NCBI GenBank assembly: GCA_004352715.1
Contig: SCFE01000047.1
Location: 1,072,606-1,136,605 of the forward strand
Reading direction: 5' to 3'
DNA: 64,000 nucleotides
Source of the DNA: Hofstenia miamia
Taxonomy: Eukaryota; Xenacoelomorpha; Acoela
Positions 45,201 to 59,498 of this stretch are shown here, piece after piece. Positions within the stretch are counted from its first letter, which is position 1. Each line of letters begins with the position of its first letter. The position numbers and the translations under genes were made by a program. The notes under the pieces were generated by a model. That model was given only the letters and a program-made list of their open reading frames with translations, searched no databases and was not told the origin of the DNA.

Positions 45201-46083
45201 GTACAAAAAGAGTTTGGCTCAGTCCTGCCAGAAGATTTAAATGCTACTTATTTGCCAAAATATAATTACTAAACAAGTTATTTTCCTTCTGAAATTTAAA
45301 TTAAACAAACCTGATTCATGTACTTGGTGCCAAAATTTAAATGAAAGCTGAAGACAGAAACAATAAAGAAAAAGTACAGGAAAGTTGGTTATTGAAATGC
45401 TCTCAACTCACTAATCTTAAATTAGCTACTTTAACCTCTTAATTTTTGCTGCTTGAAACAAATTGTTTATCTTTAGCTATTCTAAAACTTATTTGGTATT
45501 CTGCTTAATCTAAGTTACATGATTCTATTGTATATTTTATCTGATATTTATCTTACCACATAATTACTTTGGTATGAGTAGTATGTTGCTCCATAGTGTT
45601 TCCTTTAGTTATACAACTAGAGAGTATACAAATGCTAAGTCAATTTGCTTATGTGTAATTCTAATCATTTTAAATGAAAGCTGGTTGTGATTAGTGAAGT
45701 AAAACTCAAAAAGAGAAATTAATGATTGTTTGGTATTAAAGTTATCATAGTTGTTAGCTTTTAGGATATTTAATTCATTTTCCACTTTGTTAATAAATGA
45801 GAAAATTAAGCAAAATTAGTAAATGCTCATGTATTGAGTTGAAACATTTGATCCAAAATGTTATCAATCCTTGTTGAGAGACCATATAAAAATCTTCATG
45901 TTCCAAGTAAATTAGAAAAGCTATAATTATTAACCATTCTTTATTATTAAGTACAAACAATAGTAAAAATATTTAATAAAGAATTAGTTCAAACAAAGTA
46001 AAGTGAATGCAATAAACTGTAGTCATAAACTAAAGTTGTAGAGCAGCATAACATTAAATCATGATGAGGTTGTATTAACATGC
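42250..46083. other. No recognisable gene
   Basis: AT-rich DNA. The longest frames (for example 42870-43097, with one hydrophobic run) resemble no family I know, and no splice-consistent set was found. Confidence 0.45.
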
Positions 46084-46785
46084 ATTCACAACAACAAATC
46101 AGTGATTAAGTTCTCACTCTGCTTCCTCCTCTCCCACAGCAGCAATCTTTTCACAACAACACCTTGCCATAATAAAAAGCAAGGAAATCTAAATTTGATG
46201 GTTTTGAGTAGAATAGGAAAAGCAAGTCTGGAATTGAGCCATAAAAAATTCTAATGTTCACAATCTCATTGTTTACATATTTGTTAAATAATGTTCTTCT
46301 ATCACTCACCCAATATTTGACCAGCACACCATTGGCATCCAAGGTTCTAAAGGGAGTAGGAAGCCATTACAATATATATTTCTACAGGAAGCCAAAATTA
46401 AGAAGTTTTTCTCTGGAATTCATTATTACTACCAATCATTAAGCTTCTTATGGTTTATAAAAACATAGAAAGTAGATAAAAGTGTTAGGCCATGATTATG
46501 TCTTGAATCCTAATATGAAACCAGAAATTCATATAGTGAAGAAATACACTGCTATGCTTGTAAACAATTATTTGTGAACAAAAATGTATAAGGATTCAAT
46601 AAATTTTAATGCAGTAATTATACAAAGATTGCAAATTCAGGTAATATTTAATTTGGAAGATTCCAATGGCCAATGCTATGACACTAATGTAACTGGTAGT
46701 AGGACTACTTGAGTTTTAACCTCAACACAGTTCAAAGGCATTTCCTCAGCTACTACCACTTATCTGACACTGATATAGTGTTCAA
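46084..46785. repeat. Near-identical 0.7-kb duplication, copy 1
   Basis: Matches 47294-47994 with only a handful of single-base differences (for example at 46255, 46301 and 46360). Ends at the single N 46786. Confidence 0.92.
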
Positions 46786-46786
46786 N

Positions 46787-47296
46787 TAAATGCTTTGCCA
46801 AATGATATTTGTAAATAATGGTGATTAAATAAACACCAACTTTCATTTGCCTAATTATATTAGTTATATTAGTGTCTTTCTTTAACTTTGTGCTTCTTTT
46901 GTGTGTATATAGCTGGTTGCTGTTTTAAAAAGCCTTACCAGTATCAGTGTGTCATTGCAATTTTAAAATTTAAAGTTCATTAAAAATTTTCAAAGAATCA
47001 GGCTGGATTAGAAATTCTTTTTGAAATTTTCAACAAATAGTCTGGTGTTTTTTTGTAGTGTGTGCAATAGCACAGTGGAGGCAAGATGTAATTGACCTTT
47101 ATTTGTTAGAGGAATTTTGGCTTTTTTGGAAAGTTTCATTTCAGAAAAGTTTGTTCACTAATTATTTCATATTTTTCAATTTCATAGCCACAATCTATTT
47201 TTTGTAAAATCAAATGCAAATGTAATTTTTGCTATTATTTGTTTATCATAATCAAATACAAATGAATGCAAAATACTAGCTGTTTAGACTAGTATT
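46787..47296. repeat. Near-identical 0.5-kb duplication of 53968-54477
   Basis: Begins directly after N 46786 with TAAATGCTTTGCCAAATG and ends ..GACTAGTATT, as does 53968-54477. Differences are a few indels (AGCTGGTTGC against AGCTGTTGC; CAATCTATTTTTTG against CAATCATATTTTTAG). Confidence 0.92.
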
Positions 47297-47994
47297 CACA
47301 ACAACAAATCAGTGATTAAGTTCTCACTCTGCTTCCTCCTCTCCCACAGCAGCAATCTTTTCACAACAACACCTTGCCATAATAAAAAGCAAGGAAATCT
47401 AAATTTGATGGTTTTGAGTAGAATAGGAAAAGCAAGTCTGGAATTGAGCCATAAAAATTCTAATGTTCACAATCTCATTGTTTACATATTTGTTAAATAA
47501 TGTTCTTCTATCCACTCACCCAATATTAGACCAGCACACCATGAGCATCCAAGGTTCTAAAGGGAGTAGAAGCCATTACAATATATATTTCTACAGGAAG
47601 CCAAAATTAAGAAGTTTTTCTCTGGAATTCATTATTACTACCAATCATTAAGCTTCTTATGGTTTATAAAAACATAGAAAGTAGATAAAAGTGTTAGGCC
47701 ATGATTATGTCTTGAATCCTAATATGAAACCAGAAATTCATATAGTGAAGAAATACACTGCTATGCTTGTAAACAATTATTTGTGAACAAAAATGTATAA
47801 GGATTCAATAAATTTTAATGCAGTAATTATACAAAGATTGCAAATTCAGGTAATATTTAATTTGGAAGATTCCAATGGCCAATGCTATGACACTAATGTA
47901 ACTGGTAGTAGGACTACTTGAGTTTTAACCTCAACACAGTTCAAAGGCATTTCCTCAGCTACTACCACTTATCTGACACTGATATAGTGTTCAA
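47294..47994. repeat. Near-identical 0.7-kb duplication, copy 2
   Basis: Partner of 46084-46785. Sequence then continues uniquely (AAATTGGAACTAACATACC). Confidence 0.92.
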
Positions 47995-50900
47995 AATTGG
48001 AACTAACATACCAAGATAGTCTTTGCTCCTATTCTTCTGGAATAGATCACTGCTTTACAACTTAAAGCTTAATACCTTTGGTATCAAATGTAGTTAGTAC
48101 TCAAAAATAAGACCACAAATGTCTGTTCACATATGACATCTATTGAGAAACATCTCAATGGAATCCACATCATTATTATAGAATACTTATATTATGCTAA
48201 AATTGAAAACATAAAATTATAGTGACAACTTAATTGCTAGACTTTTATCAAACACAAACAATTAGTGCTACAAAAATTAAAATATTTTGATAAACAACTA
48301 ATGCTTTTGAGCCCAGAAATAATTGAATATATTGAAAAACGCAATTGCTAGAAAATAAAATCATTGACATTTTAATGAAAAAATCTCAAGCTGAACTTGA
48401 ATATATATATGATATAGACCCCAAAGAAATATAAAGCTTCATTAGAATTCAATCAGTAAACTCAATATTAACTAGGTTAATGTCAGTAATGGTGTGCAAT
48501 AAGAACTGAGGATATGGTCTATCCATTTGCTAAATTCCATCAAGTTCCTTACAAAGAAAGTTGCCTTGATTTAAGAACTTTCATTCAGTGTATTTTGAAA
48601 CATAAAATGGAAAAGAAGGCTTCATTCTGAAATTTGCTGAAATTCTACTTACTATTAATGTGACATCTTAGCATCTTAATTATTTAAGAGTAGTAGTTTG
48701 ACAGGGTAATTATATTTTAATTTTTACTTTGGTCAATGCCAAAAAATCATTTAGTGATTAATCTTGAATATTTATAAATAAGCAATTAGGATTTTGCAAT
48801 TAGCAAAAAAACTTTGTTTAGAACAAAGCACCACTGGCAACCTGAGTGAATTGTAGAAGTTACATTGCACATTTAATTAATTTCTATTTTAATTGGTTAA
48901 ACAGTTATTTATCTTTGATTTAATAAATTTTTATTTAATAATAGAACTTGACTTTGCCTCATCTAGAACTAATGTTCTTTACTATTCCTTATAGTATTTA
49001 TTAGTATGAATAGTTTTTTGTTCTATATATTATTTCTTTGTGCTCATAAAAGTGATAATAGATATAACTCAATTAATTTTGTTATTTTGATTTTCATATT
49101 CAAATAATACAAGAGCATATTTAATCACTTTCCTTAAACAAGTTTCCACTGAACACTCTAATGTTTTACTATGTTCAGAGGATTTAACCTTACTTTATAG
49201 TAATGGTTGCTCTGATATTTCCTAAGTGAATATTACAATGATAAGAATGTAGACAGCTCAGATATACAGATTTGTATTTTTTAAATGCATGGAAAAATGA
49301 TTTATTATTATTTTGCATTTATATTAGATATTGATGATTACAATAGTAAATTATATTATATAAAGCTGTAGACTTAAATTAGTATTGCACTGTTTCAATT
49401 TTTATAATATTAGTAAAAACCTGTACATTTTATTGCTCACTGAGCTGCCTGAAAACTCACTTTAAAATAATATATCAATTTGATCATTTATGAGAACTAA
49501 ATTGTTTTTCTCTATTCTGTTGTGTATCAAATCCAAAAATCAAAAGTGCCTTTTTAAACAGACATGCCTAGGAAAAATTTGCATTATTTAAGTTGCTTTG
49601 TTTATGATAAGTTTCAATTGTGAATCTTAAATAATGCGACAAATTTAACTACTGATCTGCTTTAAAGATAATTACAGAAAAACCAGTATTGTAAGCAAGC
49701 TAAAGGGAAAGACCTCTTTGCTTGTAAGTGATAAAAAAATTTTGATGCCATACAGGATACCATTCTTTGCTTGTAGCCACATAGTCAGATGTACAAGGGG
49801 TAATAATGGAATGAATTGAGGCTTCTGGTATCAAGTAACACTAAATGCAGATTACTGCAATTAGATAACTAGAGATCATGAAACATTTAGTACCACCACA
49901 AAGAGATCACAACAGTTATTAAATGTAAAGAATTCAAGCCAATTACAACTGACCACAATCACATTAAAAATACTATGAAACTGTCTAAAAATTGATGGCT
50001 GAACTTCAAAATTCTACTAAATGTTCCAAAATATTTTATTTTCCTATCTAAATGCACAATTCAAATTGGATATAGTCTTGAAGTTTATATTAATATAGCT
50101 TAGCCAATGCTGTAATTATACTAATCCCAACAACATATAAAGAATTACTTTTTCACTGCTAAATTTGACCTAAAATTTTCATTCCACTATGATATATAGA
50201 AGAATATGTAGGCCCAACCCAAACTGGATTCATGAAAAACAGTAAAAGTTTATTAACTATATCCAGTTTACCAAAGTGTATCTAATAGCATGTGCATTTT
50301 TAAATTTATACATTAAATCTTCAATTAATTAACAAATCTACTCTTAATGTTAAGTATATGGTTTTACTGCTGATATTACAATTGCCACATGCAAGGAGGC
50401 AGCTCTCAGTCTATTATTTGGTAACTACATATATTTAGTAAGATAATTGTTAACATGCTAAAATTGAATTTTTTTCTCAGATGCACATAGTGAAGAACTT
50501 AACTACAAATTGTGCAAGTAACTATCATGAAACCATGCTATTAGGAATAATACAGCTGGTGCTAATAATTTTGAAATTCCAAATGTCATCTCTGAAAATA
50601 AAATACCCTAAATTTCATATCAAAAAATGTCTTTTTTTAAGGAAACAAAGCCCACTAATGTATTGCATTATTATATATTTTACTACACTTCTATTAGGAT
50701 AAATAACAAAATGAAAGCCTTATTTAATGAAGCAGGGATCACATATTTACAAAACTACTATAGTTCAGTTAAAAAATAGAAACATTCAACTAGGAAGAAT
50801 CTTTTTCATGCAGTTAAACTATAAAATTGATCTAATAATGACCATTCTCAAATTTGATGCATATCCTATTCATCATCATTATAATGACATAGCTAAAGTT

Positions 50901-51860
50901 TTTACAAAAACAGATACAATTTAGATATAATCAGCAGCTTATGTTTACCCAGAAAATTAAAGCAAATTTTCCACACTTATTTGATCCTCTTTAAATATTA
51001 CATAGACAAAAATTCCAACTAAAACCAGAAGAATTTGTGACAAAATTCCCTACATATTATTAAAAAGAAAAGAAAAGCTTGAAAATTCCCACCATTTGAT
51101 TTACCAAAGACATTAACCCAAGAAATCTGGCAAGCTTCTACTACTTGAATGACGAAAAAAACTGCAATCAGACGTTTTCTACTCTAATGATAAGGGTGTA
51201 AAAATAACTTCAAGCAAATATATGGCAACACTATAAAAGCCTATAAAACAAAATCATATTAAGTGCATAGGTAAAAAAGACAAATCATTCTACTCAATTC
51301 TCATATCTGCACCTAATCACATTAACAATAAAATACAAAACATCAAATTTATTACACAAAAGCTGTACTATTAAATAGGGTGAATCTTAAAAATCTAGTA
51401 TTTGGGAAATGTATTTCATTCAACTGTTATTCTATTATGTGTAGTTTAGATATTGAAATCACATTTCAATAACATTTGAATGCTTAGTATTCTTATTTAA
51501 CCATTATTATGGGGTGAATTGGAACATATGTGCTTTGTGATTTATTTATGTTTCACATTCTCTAGGGAGTGCAAAGATGTACAATGATAGGTACTACTAA
51601 GAGAATAGCATAGGTCATATTCAAATGGTAATACAGTTTGAATAATCAAATCACTGTGCATTGCATCTATTTAATTGACTTACAAAATATTTGTGCTTGC
51701 CTACCAATTGAGATCATTTTTGAATAACAATAATGTCTTGTCCATGCCTTGACAATGATAATGTATGTCTTGTCTGTCCATAGAAACACAGAAGTGAACC
51801 TTAAAATCCTATTAAAAAAACTGTGGCAATTTGAGTTGGAGCTTTGTTGTAATCTAATAT
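47995..51860. other. No recognisable gene
   Basis: AT-rich sequence with short frames only; no motif, repeat array or splice pattern that I could support. Confidence 0.45.
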
Positions 51861-51862
51861 TC

Positions 51863-53213
51863 TGCTAGTGTAGCATCCTCCACCTAGCTTATTACTCCGT
51901 GTCTGATTACTGATAATGAGTGCTTAGTATTTCGCGGGTGAGGTGTTACTACATTGTCGAACCATCAGACTATCCTCTATTATTAACTAGTTATGTTAAT
52001 AAAATGATTGAGTATTCACTATCACTGTTTAGGTGACGAAGTGGTCAGATGTTTCCTCTTCAGCTCTTCTGTGGGCCACTGCCCGAAGCCGATCTCCACA
52101 ACACAGCTCCTCTTCTTCTACAACGATGGTTGAGTCCACAGCACCACCTCAGCTCAACTGGAATTAGTTATGTGTACCTTACGTTAGCTTAGTGCGTGCA
52201 CTCAAGTAAAGTTGCAACTGACTTAAACTCAATATTTGTAGAGTGTTTGTTGTTTTGATTTAATAAAGCAACCGGGCGTTGACACTAACTGCATAACATT
52301 AAAAGTAGCCATTACCACAAAACTATCGGCTTAATTGTTTANNNNNNNNNNNNNNNNNNNNNNNNNNNNNNNNNNNNNNNNNNNNNNNNNNNNNNNNNNN
52401 NNNNNNNNNNNNNNNNNNNNNNNNNNNNNNNNNNNNNNNNNNNNNNNNNNNNNNNNNNNNNNNNNNNNNNNNNNNNNNNNNNNNNNNNNNNNNNNNNNNN
52501 NNNNNNNNNNNNNNNNNNNNNNNNNNNNNNNNNNNNNNNNNNNNNNNNNNNNNNNNNNNNNNNNNNNNNNNNNNNNNNNNNNNNNNNNNNNNNNNNNNNN
52601 NNNNNNNNNNNNNNNNNNNNNNNNNNNNNNNNNNNNNNNNNNNNNNNNNNNNNNNNNNNNNNNNNNNNNNNNNNNNNNNNNNNNNNNNNNNNNNNNNNNN
52701 NNNNNNNNNNNNNNNNNNNNNNNNNNNNNNNNNNNNNNNNNGTAACTTAAGTGCGGTTTCGTGACTGGCACAAGGACCCTGAGAATCGATCCCGTGATGG
52801 ACTCCAGCCACTACTAGACACAACTCGCCTAGCTGTACATTTTACTAAATAATCAAACCAGATAAAGTAGAAATGAAAATTAAATAAACTCCGAAGAATT
52901 TATTGTTCATCAAAATTATGGTTGAATCAAAGCTATTTATAAAATTTCTACAAAAGTACCTGCAGATTTTAAATTTCAAATGATTCGTCTGCCAATATGG
53001 CTGTTCATACGTAAGCATTAGTTGCTCAATTTAATTTGTCAATTATTTCTTGATTGGCTAACAAGTTTTCTTATTTTGAACAATATTAAATCTTAGTTGC
53101 ATTTTACAAAAATAACTAAAGTTCATTAACTAAATTTTTACAATTAATTTCAATTAATAATCATTCGACGTTATTCAGCTTTAGTTGCTTTTTTGGATGA
53201 TGCTACACTAGCA
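51863..53213 (-). repeat. Solo-LTR-like block (family copy D) with 19-bp terminal inverted repeats
   Basis: Starts TGCTAGTGTAGCATCCTCC (51863) and ends GGATGATGCTACACTAGCA (53213): inverted repeats of 19 bp with one mismatch, in TG..CA form. Parts inside match the gypsy-like LTRs at 20 and 60 kb in order and orientation, for example TCGTCTGCC with GTACCTG upstream (52960-52990), AACCAGATAAAG..AAATAAACTCC (52858-52890) and TTTACAATTAATTTCAATTA. The left half (51.9-52.3 kb) is richer in GC and contains AATAAAGCAACCGGGCG. An N block (52342-52741) interrupts it. No clear target-site duplication. Confidence 0.6.
52342..52741. other. Assembly gap inside solo-LTR-like block
   Basis: N block separating the GC-richer left half from the right half of the block. 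Confidence 0.95.
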
Positions 53214-53215
53214 GA

Positions 53216-55860
53216 TTTATGACTAAGATCTACAATGTATTTAAAGTGAAAATACTTTGGCTGGTTTCATGATATTTAAGAAAACCTGTCTGTTTGTTCA
53301 ATATGTGTTCCTGTGCTATACCAGAGAGACAAGGGATTAAGATGTAAGATAGAATTTGCATGTCTATATTAAAAAGATAGACAAATTATAAGCTATTATT
53401 GTGATTGTTGAAATTTTTTGTGCTTTTTGGATATCAATTTAACTATAGCATTAAAAATTCTCCACACTATTTTACCAGTTTCTAAAAATGAATTAATATA
53501 AATTTATAAAAATTTTGCAACTAAAGATTCAAATGTTTTGTAAATATTGCAATTGAAGCTATCAAGCCCATGAATATATTTTCAACTTCATTGTTCCAAG
53601 GATAGCTTAGGGAAATATTTACTCTTGGAGAAAAATTGTGAATGCATCAATTGTCACCATTATTATGACCTCTAGAGCTGTCAAAAAATTTTACATTCAG
53701 TAAGATTTTCAATACTGCTTTTGCAGGAGTCTTAAATTCCCTTAAACTTTCTTGATTTAAATTATATTCAATGTCTTTTATGTATTCCATTTCATCATGT
53801 GCTTTCTCATATACAGGTTTTTCGATTTTATTTTCCAATTTATCTTTCATCAAACTGTAGCTATCAAAATATTCATTGAATAGTAGTGTTTCAAGAGGTC
53901 ATATTTTATTGTAACATCTTTTTAATATTTCTTTTACTTTTAATAAATTATCTGTTTCACCTTGAATTAAATGCTTTGCCAAATGATATTTGTAAATAAT
54001 GGTGATTAAATAAACACCAACTTTCATTTGCCTAATTATATTAGTTATATTAGTGTCTTTCTTTAACTTTGTGCTTCTTTTGTGTGTATATAGCTGTTGC
54101 TGTTTTAAAAAGCCTTACCAGTATCAGTGTGTCATTGCAATTTTAAAATTTAAAGTTCATTAAAAATTTTCAAAGAATCAGGCTGGATTAGAAATTCTTT
54201 TTGAAATTTTCAACAAATAGTCTGGTGTTTTTTTGTAGTGTGTGCAATAGCACAGTGGAGGCAAGATGTAATTGACCTTTATTTGTTAGAGGAATTTTGG
54301 CTTTTTTGGAAAGTTTCATTTCAGAAAAGTTTGTTCACTAATTATTTCATATTTTTCAATTTCATAGCCACAATCATATTTTTAGTAAATCAAATGCAAA
54401 TGTAAATTTTTGCTATTATTTGTTTATCATAATCAACTACAAATGAATGCAAAATACTAGCTGTTTAGACTAGTATTAAGAAGGGTAAATAAATTGTTTG
54501 TATTAAAAACCAATCCATATCAAATAATGGTAAGATGTAAACTTGATAGGCAATTCAAATTGAAATTATGTTTCATATATTGCAACCCTGTATTTTTGAT
54601 ATCAAATTTACATAATGAATAATAGAATGTATCCTCACATGCTTGGTCAATAAGCCAATAAATGGATCAATCTACAATTCATGAAAATTGGCAAATATTC
54701 TCCAAACTTATTCTCATATTTGAAATGAAAAAATAGACCAAATATTCCAGCATGGTTCCAGTCTTGCAAAAACTGTAAATTTAGTTTTTGTAGATTTTTT
54801 GTTGTTTGATTATGCTCAATACACATGTTAAATAGTAAAGGAATTTTAAGTCAACCTGCCTCACAATTATTGCAAGTATATCCCTTTTGAAATAAATATT
54901 TATAATAATTACTTAGATATAATCTAAACCAGTATTCTTTTTTACTGAGGATGATTTGCAAGTTGCAATTTCATCAACCATGACCATCTTATTGAATCTG
55001 TTCTGCACATATTGCTGACTTCCTGTAAGCATTGGAGATATAAGACCATTTTCAGCAAGTATTTATAGTATTATTGTGACTATTCCACTGCTTTTCTTAA
55101 TTTCCTGCAACTATGATGTATCACCAACTATTGTGTTCATCCAGCAATATCTTGATTTACAAAAATATCACTTCAGCTTTTTCATTCAAGTAGCATTTTG
55201 AAAATATTAATTTTGTAATAATCTGGGGAAAATGCTATTTTCATAAATTTAAAAGAACAAACTCCATTCATTTTTAATATTTTTTTTAAATTCTTCATAA
55301 ATTTTGCATTTTACTGAAGAAATATCTATATTAATGAAAATCTTGGAAAAATAATTATAAATAAATGCTATTTGAAACCTGCATAGTTTTTGTTAAAGTA
55401 AGCATAGCTATGAAAACTAAGAAAAAATTTAGGTAGGTTAAGATACATTGGCTCTTTAGAACAATTTTATTTCAAAAATGGTAACTTGTAGCAAACATTT
55501 TTCCATACATCAAATACTTATTGAAAGATATGATTCTCTGGAGGTACAGTAAGATTAGTATCAATGAAATAAAAAAATTAAAAAATGTATTATAGGAGGC
55601 TTAGAATATATTGTTTGATATCAAAAATGAAATATGTTTAAATTCTCAAAATTGCAGCAATATATATATATGAACTTCAAATTTATTGATCATCAAAAAA
55701 TTTTTCCCTGACAATTTTTTTATAAAACTATAATTTACACTTTATAATTAACTAAAATAATTTCTACATGCTCAGATTTCAAGTAGATGTAATATTTGAA
55801 ATATATACATTTGTTTGTTCAGAATAATACTTTTATATAATTTCTTTAACTAGAAGTTTC
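53216..55860. other. No recognisable gene; contains the partner duplication 53968-54477
   Basis: AT-rich DNA. A 68-codon minus-strand frame at 53853-53647 (MMKDKLENKIEK on) is unlike any family I know and has no supporting context. Confidence 0.4.
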
Positions 55861-55889
55861 TTCTATTTTGGTATAGCTAGTTTTTAATA

Positions 55890-56830
55890 TGATGTTAACA
55901 TTTTCTTTTTTAATGCCATAATCATATTGAAATATTTCTGAATTTAGATGTCCATTATGTGTTCTTTTATGGGCTTCCAGAAATGGTTGGTTGTTTCTCT
56001 AATGTAAAATTTGCTAGAATTGTCATATTGATATTTATACAGTATTGAAAAAAGAATGTTTTCTTTGTTTTTGAAAAGATTTTAAGTTTTCAAAGTGTTG
56101 AAAATTGGAATAACTCTTGCTCTTATGAGCTTTTGATTGATATCTGCTAAGTTCTTTGGCCATTTCTATATATGGAGGTTTCCAAAATATTTTTTGATTC
56201 TCTTGATCTTGCAATGATTGAGTTATTAACTTTGTTTCATTATCTTGTTGTAAAATTTGTTGTGTAGTAATTTTTTTAATTAATTTAAGTGGAAAACCAA
56301 TATTTTCAAAAACTGTGTAAAATGTGTCATATACTGATGTTAGAGCATTGTAATCATATAATATTGTGTAAATTCTTTTGTAAATTGCTTTGACACTTTT
56401 GATTTTATACTTCACAATAGGATGTAAATGATATAAATAAGCCAGTATTGGTAATTTTAAAGTTATTACTTGAAGAAAAAAATTGCATGATGATTTGAAA
56501 TTTGAGTATCTAGAAATATTAATTTTTTGTAAACTTGATTTTCCATTGTAAATTTAAATTCAGCATTTGATTGCTTAAATATTTTTAAAAAATTATTTGA
56601 TTCAACTTGGTTGCTAAATACAATATAAATTAATTATTAATAAAATTTTTTTCAATAATGTCCATTGTAAATTGAGCCATGTTTGGGCCTAAGTAAGATC
56701 CCATAGAAATATCATCAATTTGACTATAAATTGAGCCAATAAAAAGCATATTTCACAGAGTGGTGACTCTTACCAAAAATTTGTAAAGAAAAATATATCT
56801 ATTAATCAAACTATATATAATATGCTTACC
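55890..56830 (-). pseudogene. Second, decayed Penelope-like relic (RT end and GIY-YIG)
   Basis: Minus strand from about 56760: SIYSQIDDISMGSYLGPNMA and QFTMDIIEK, corresponding to the PLE block Q.DG.aMGSPLGP..AN..M. Then SNAEFKFTMENQVYKKLIFL DTQI (the NFLDL.I region; YVDD is not visible). The frame 56415-56035 gives the thumb region with KYKIKSVKAIYKRIYTI, YDTFYTVFENIGFPLKLIKK and IFWKPPYIE. Finally YKYQYDNSSKFYIRETTNH and IKEH at about 56035-55950 is a GIY-YIG remnant with YIG changed to YIR. Full of stops; a different subfamily from the 39-42 kb copy. Confidence 0.72.
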
Positions 56831-59497
56831 AAAACAAATTTTAGTGAAATATTTAAATCTCCTCTTTTGAATTCAGGTATTTTTAGAAATAGTGTATTGT
56901 AGTAGTAATGTACTGTATATAAATATGTACTATACATACCTTTGGGCTCCTTTGTAGGTGTATCTAAAGAAATCCAATGAAGATTAAATATTTCAACTTC
57001 ACTAATATTATTTTCCAAATTACAAATGATTGTAAAAACTATTAAAGCAATATATTCTATTAAAATTCTCATCTATGATCTTTATCACTATGCTTAGTGG
57101 ATTTTAAAAGCACTTATGAAAAAAGCTACATGGCCACACTAAGTTTTACTTACCATAATTCCTTTTTAATTGTTTGGAGATTTCAAATAATCTGAAAACA
57201 AAAGATTCTAATTATACACAATATATTTACATATTTATGTATGCACACAAAGTACATCAAATTTCAAATTCCATTATGATTTAGTTTTAAAAAATTAACC
57301 AAATCAGAAATGTATTTTATGCAAACAGGATATAAATATTTAATGTTAGCAAGGTCATAATCCCTCAAAGAAGTTGGAAACAGAGCAAAAAATCTTAAGC
57401 AACTTCCAGTACATTAACTAAAACCACATCAGCATCAAACATTCACATTCTGTCAAATATATTTAGAAATTTTCATTGGAAAAAGTATTTGCTTGTGAGT
57501 GCATCACATTTTTGTCAGTTAAATTGCCCGATTATATCTATGTCATTGATACCTATCCTGGGGAATTTTCATTGCCTAATCACAACATTTGTTAGAAATC
57601 AAATCTAATCTATTGAAAATATAGCCAAGAGTGATTCTCAACTTTATCACAGTATGATAAATTTTGAGATGATTTTTCAACAAAATTTTGGAAATTTCAA
57701 ATTTGCTGGATTCAAAAAATGATATGCAATGAGTGCAGAAAGCAAGAATATTTCATAATCACAATAACCAACCTATATCTGTCAGATTTTTTTATAATAT
57801 TTCAGGCAAATTAAGTAGAATATTTTCATATGTCCTCTCAGTCTAACTCAAATTCTAAAATCAGTAGAGCTTTAGCATTTCTGGGAAACCTTTTGAGCCT
57901 GCTTAAAAACTTAAATATTTTGGCATAATAATGGATAATAAGAGAAAATTTAGTTTCTTCAGTCAAACCATGCTAATAAAAGTGGCAATGCTAAAATGAT
58001 ATATTCATAGGTTGAGTCATTTTAGATATTATTGTGTTTTTCTAATGGAATTCACAGCACATTATCTAAAAAAATCAATTCCCAAAGTAAATGGACACAT
58101 AAAGTTAGTATTGATAAAAACTTGAATAACCACAAAATTCATATTTCATATTCAATTGGATATTTTTCCCTCATTAAATTATAGGATATTCTTAGCAGCA
58201 GTGATTTAATAAATCACTGTCTTGAAGAATTCATTTGTAAATTCTGCAGCAGATATCTGGAAAAACTTTAACATAAATGTTAAACATCTGAGAAATTGAT
58301 ATAAATTTAAATCTGAATTTACCACAGTTTGACTTCACATTATTTTACCAAAATTGGTGGTAAATCAATGTGAAAAAGATACAAATTTCACAAGACATGG
58401 CACAAGTGCTAAGAATAATCTGTTTAATATTATTTTCTGTACTTTGCTCTTTTATGCTTTTTTCATTTTCTAGTTTGTTATTTCAATTTTTCTTGGATAT
58501 TTTTAATGAAAAAATTATTTTAGTAGTATCAGCATTAGTTGAATGTCCTTTGTTACAGCTGGTACACTACTAAACATTTCTTGTTCTATTTTTTCTTTTT
58601 CTTCATATTGTACCTATATTTATTATCCTATATTAAATAATATAATAATGCTATATATATATATATATATATGTATATACAAATAATTATATTTTTTTAA
58701 TAAATGTCAACATTATTTTCTGGTAATTTCGATAATTTGATTTAGAATAACTTAGAATTACATTTCTGTCACCCTCCTTCAAATACACAGTCTTCTTGTA
58801 GGATCATGAAGTTACTCATTATTCAATAGCATTAATAAATTTTGGTATGGGTATTGCCTTAAATTGGGCCACAATTATATAATCAAGTTAATATTGTGAT
58901 ATTTCTATTTGTATTTTTCAAAATATTGAAAAATTTTAATAATTTAAACATACACTACCATGAGATCTGCTACTCAACTGCTTGCTTAACTGATATAATA
59001 CAACAATACAAGGTAAGAGAATTAGGACATATTATTTATTTTAATTGATGTTACTTCCCTATTTGATACAAAAAAACAGTTAGTGCACAATCGCATTAAA
59101 TCTAAATCAATATAAACTTAACAACTTTTAATGACATTAGTAAGTAATGAAATCAGAATGAAAAAGAAGCAAGAATTAATCAATGATATTATTAGTTCAA
59201 AAGGAATGTAATTAGGAAAACATACATACATTATTTGCTAGCCAAAATCTAAAATAGATTTCAACAAGCTTGAAAGTCCCTTCAAAATACATTTTTAAAT
59301 GCTGATATGAAGTATCCTTTGCAGAAAATTTTTGCCTTATACAAACTCCATTGTTTTCATTGAATAAGACCCAATTCACATGAAGCAGATTTTGGAGGGG
59401 AATTCTGTAAATTAATGAGCTAAATAGTTCAGTGAAAAACAACACCATGTGAATGCGATTACTTTCAACTTCTGGTAAATCTACTGAAGTTTGACTT
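56831..59497. other. No recognisable gene
   Basis: AT-rich DNA with a (TA)n tract at 58651-58672; nothing else that I could support. Confidence 0.45.
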
Positions 59498-59498
59498 A

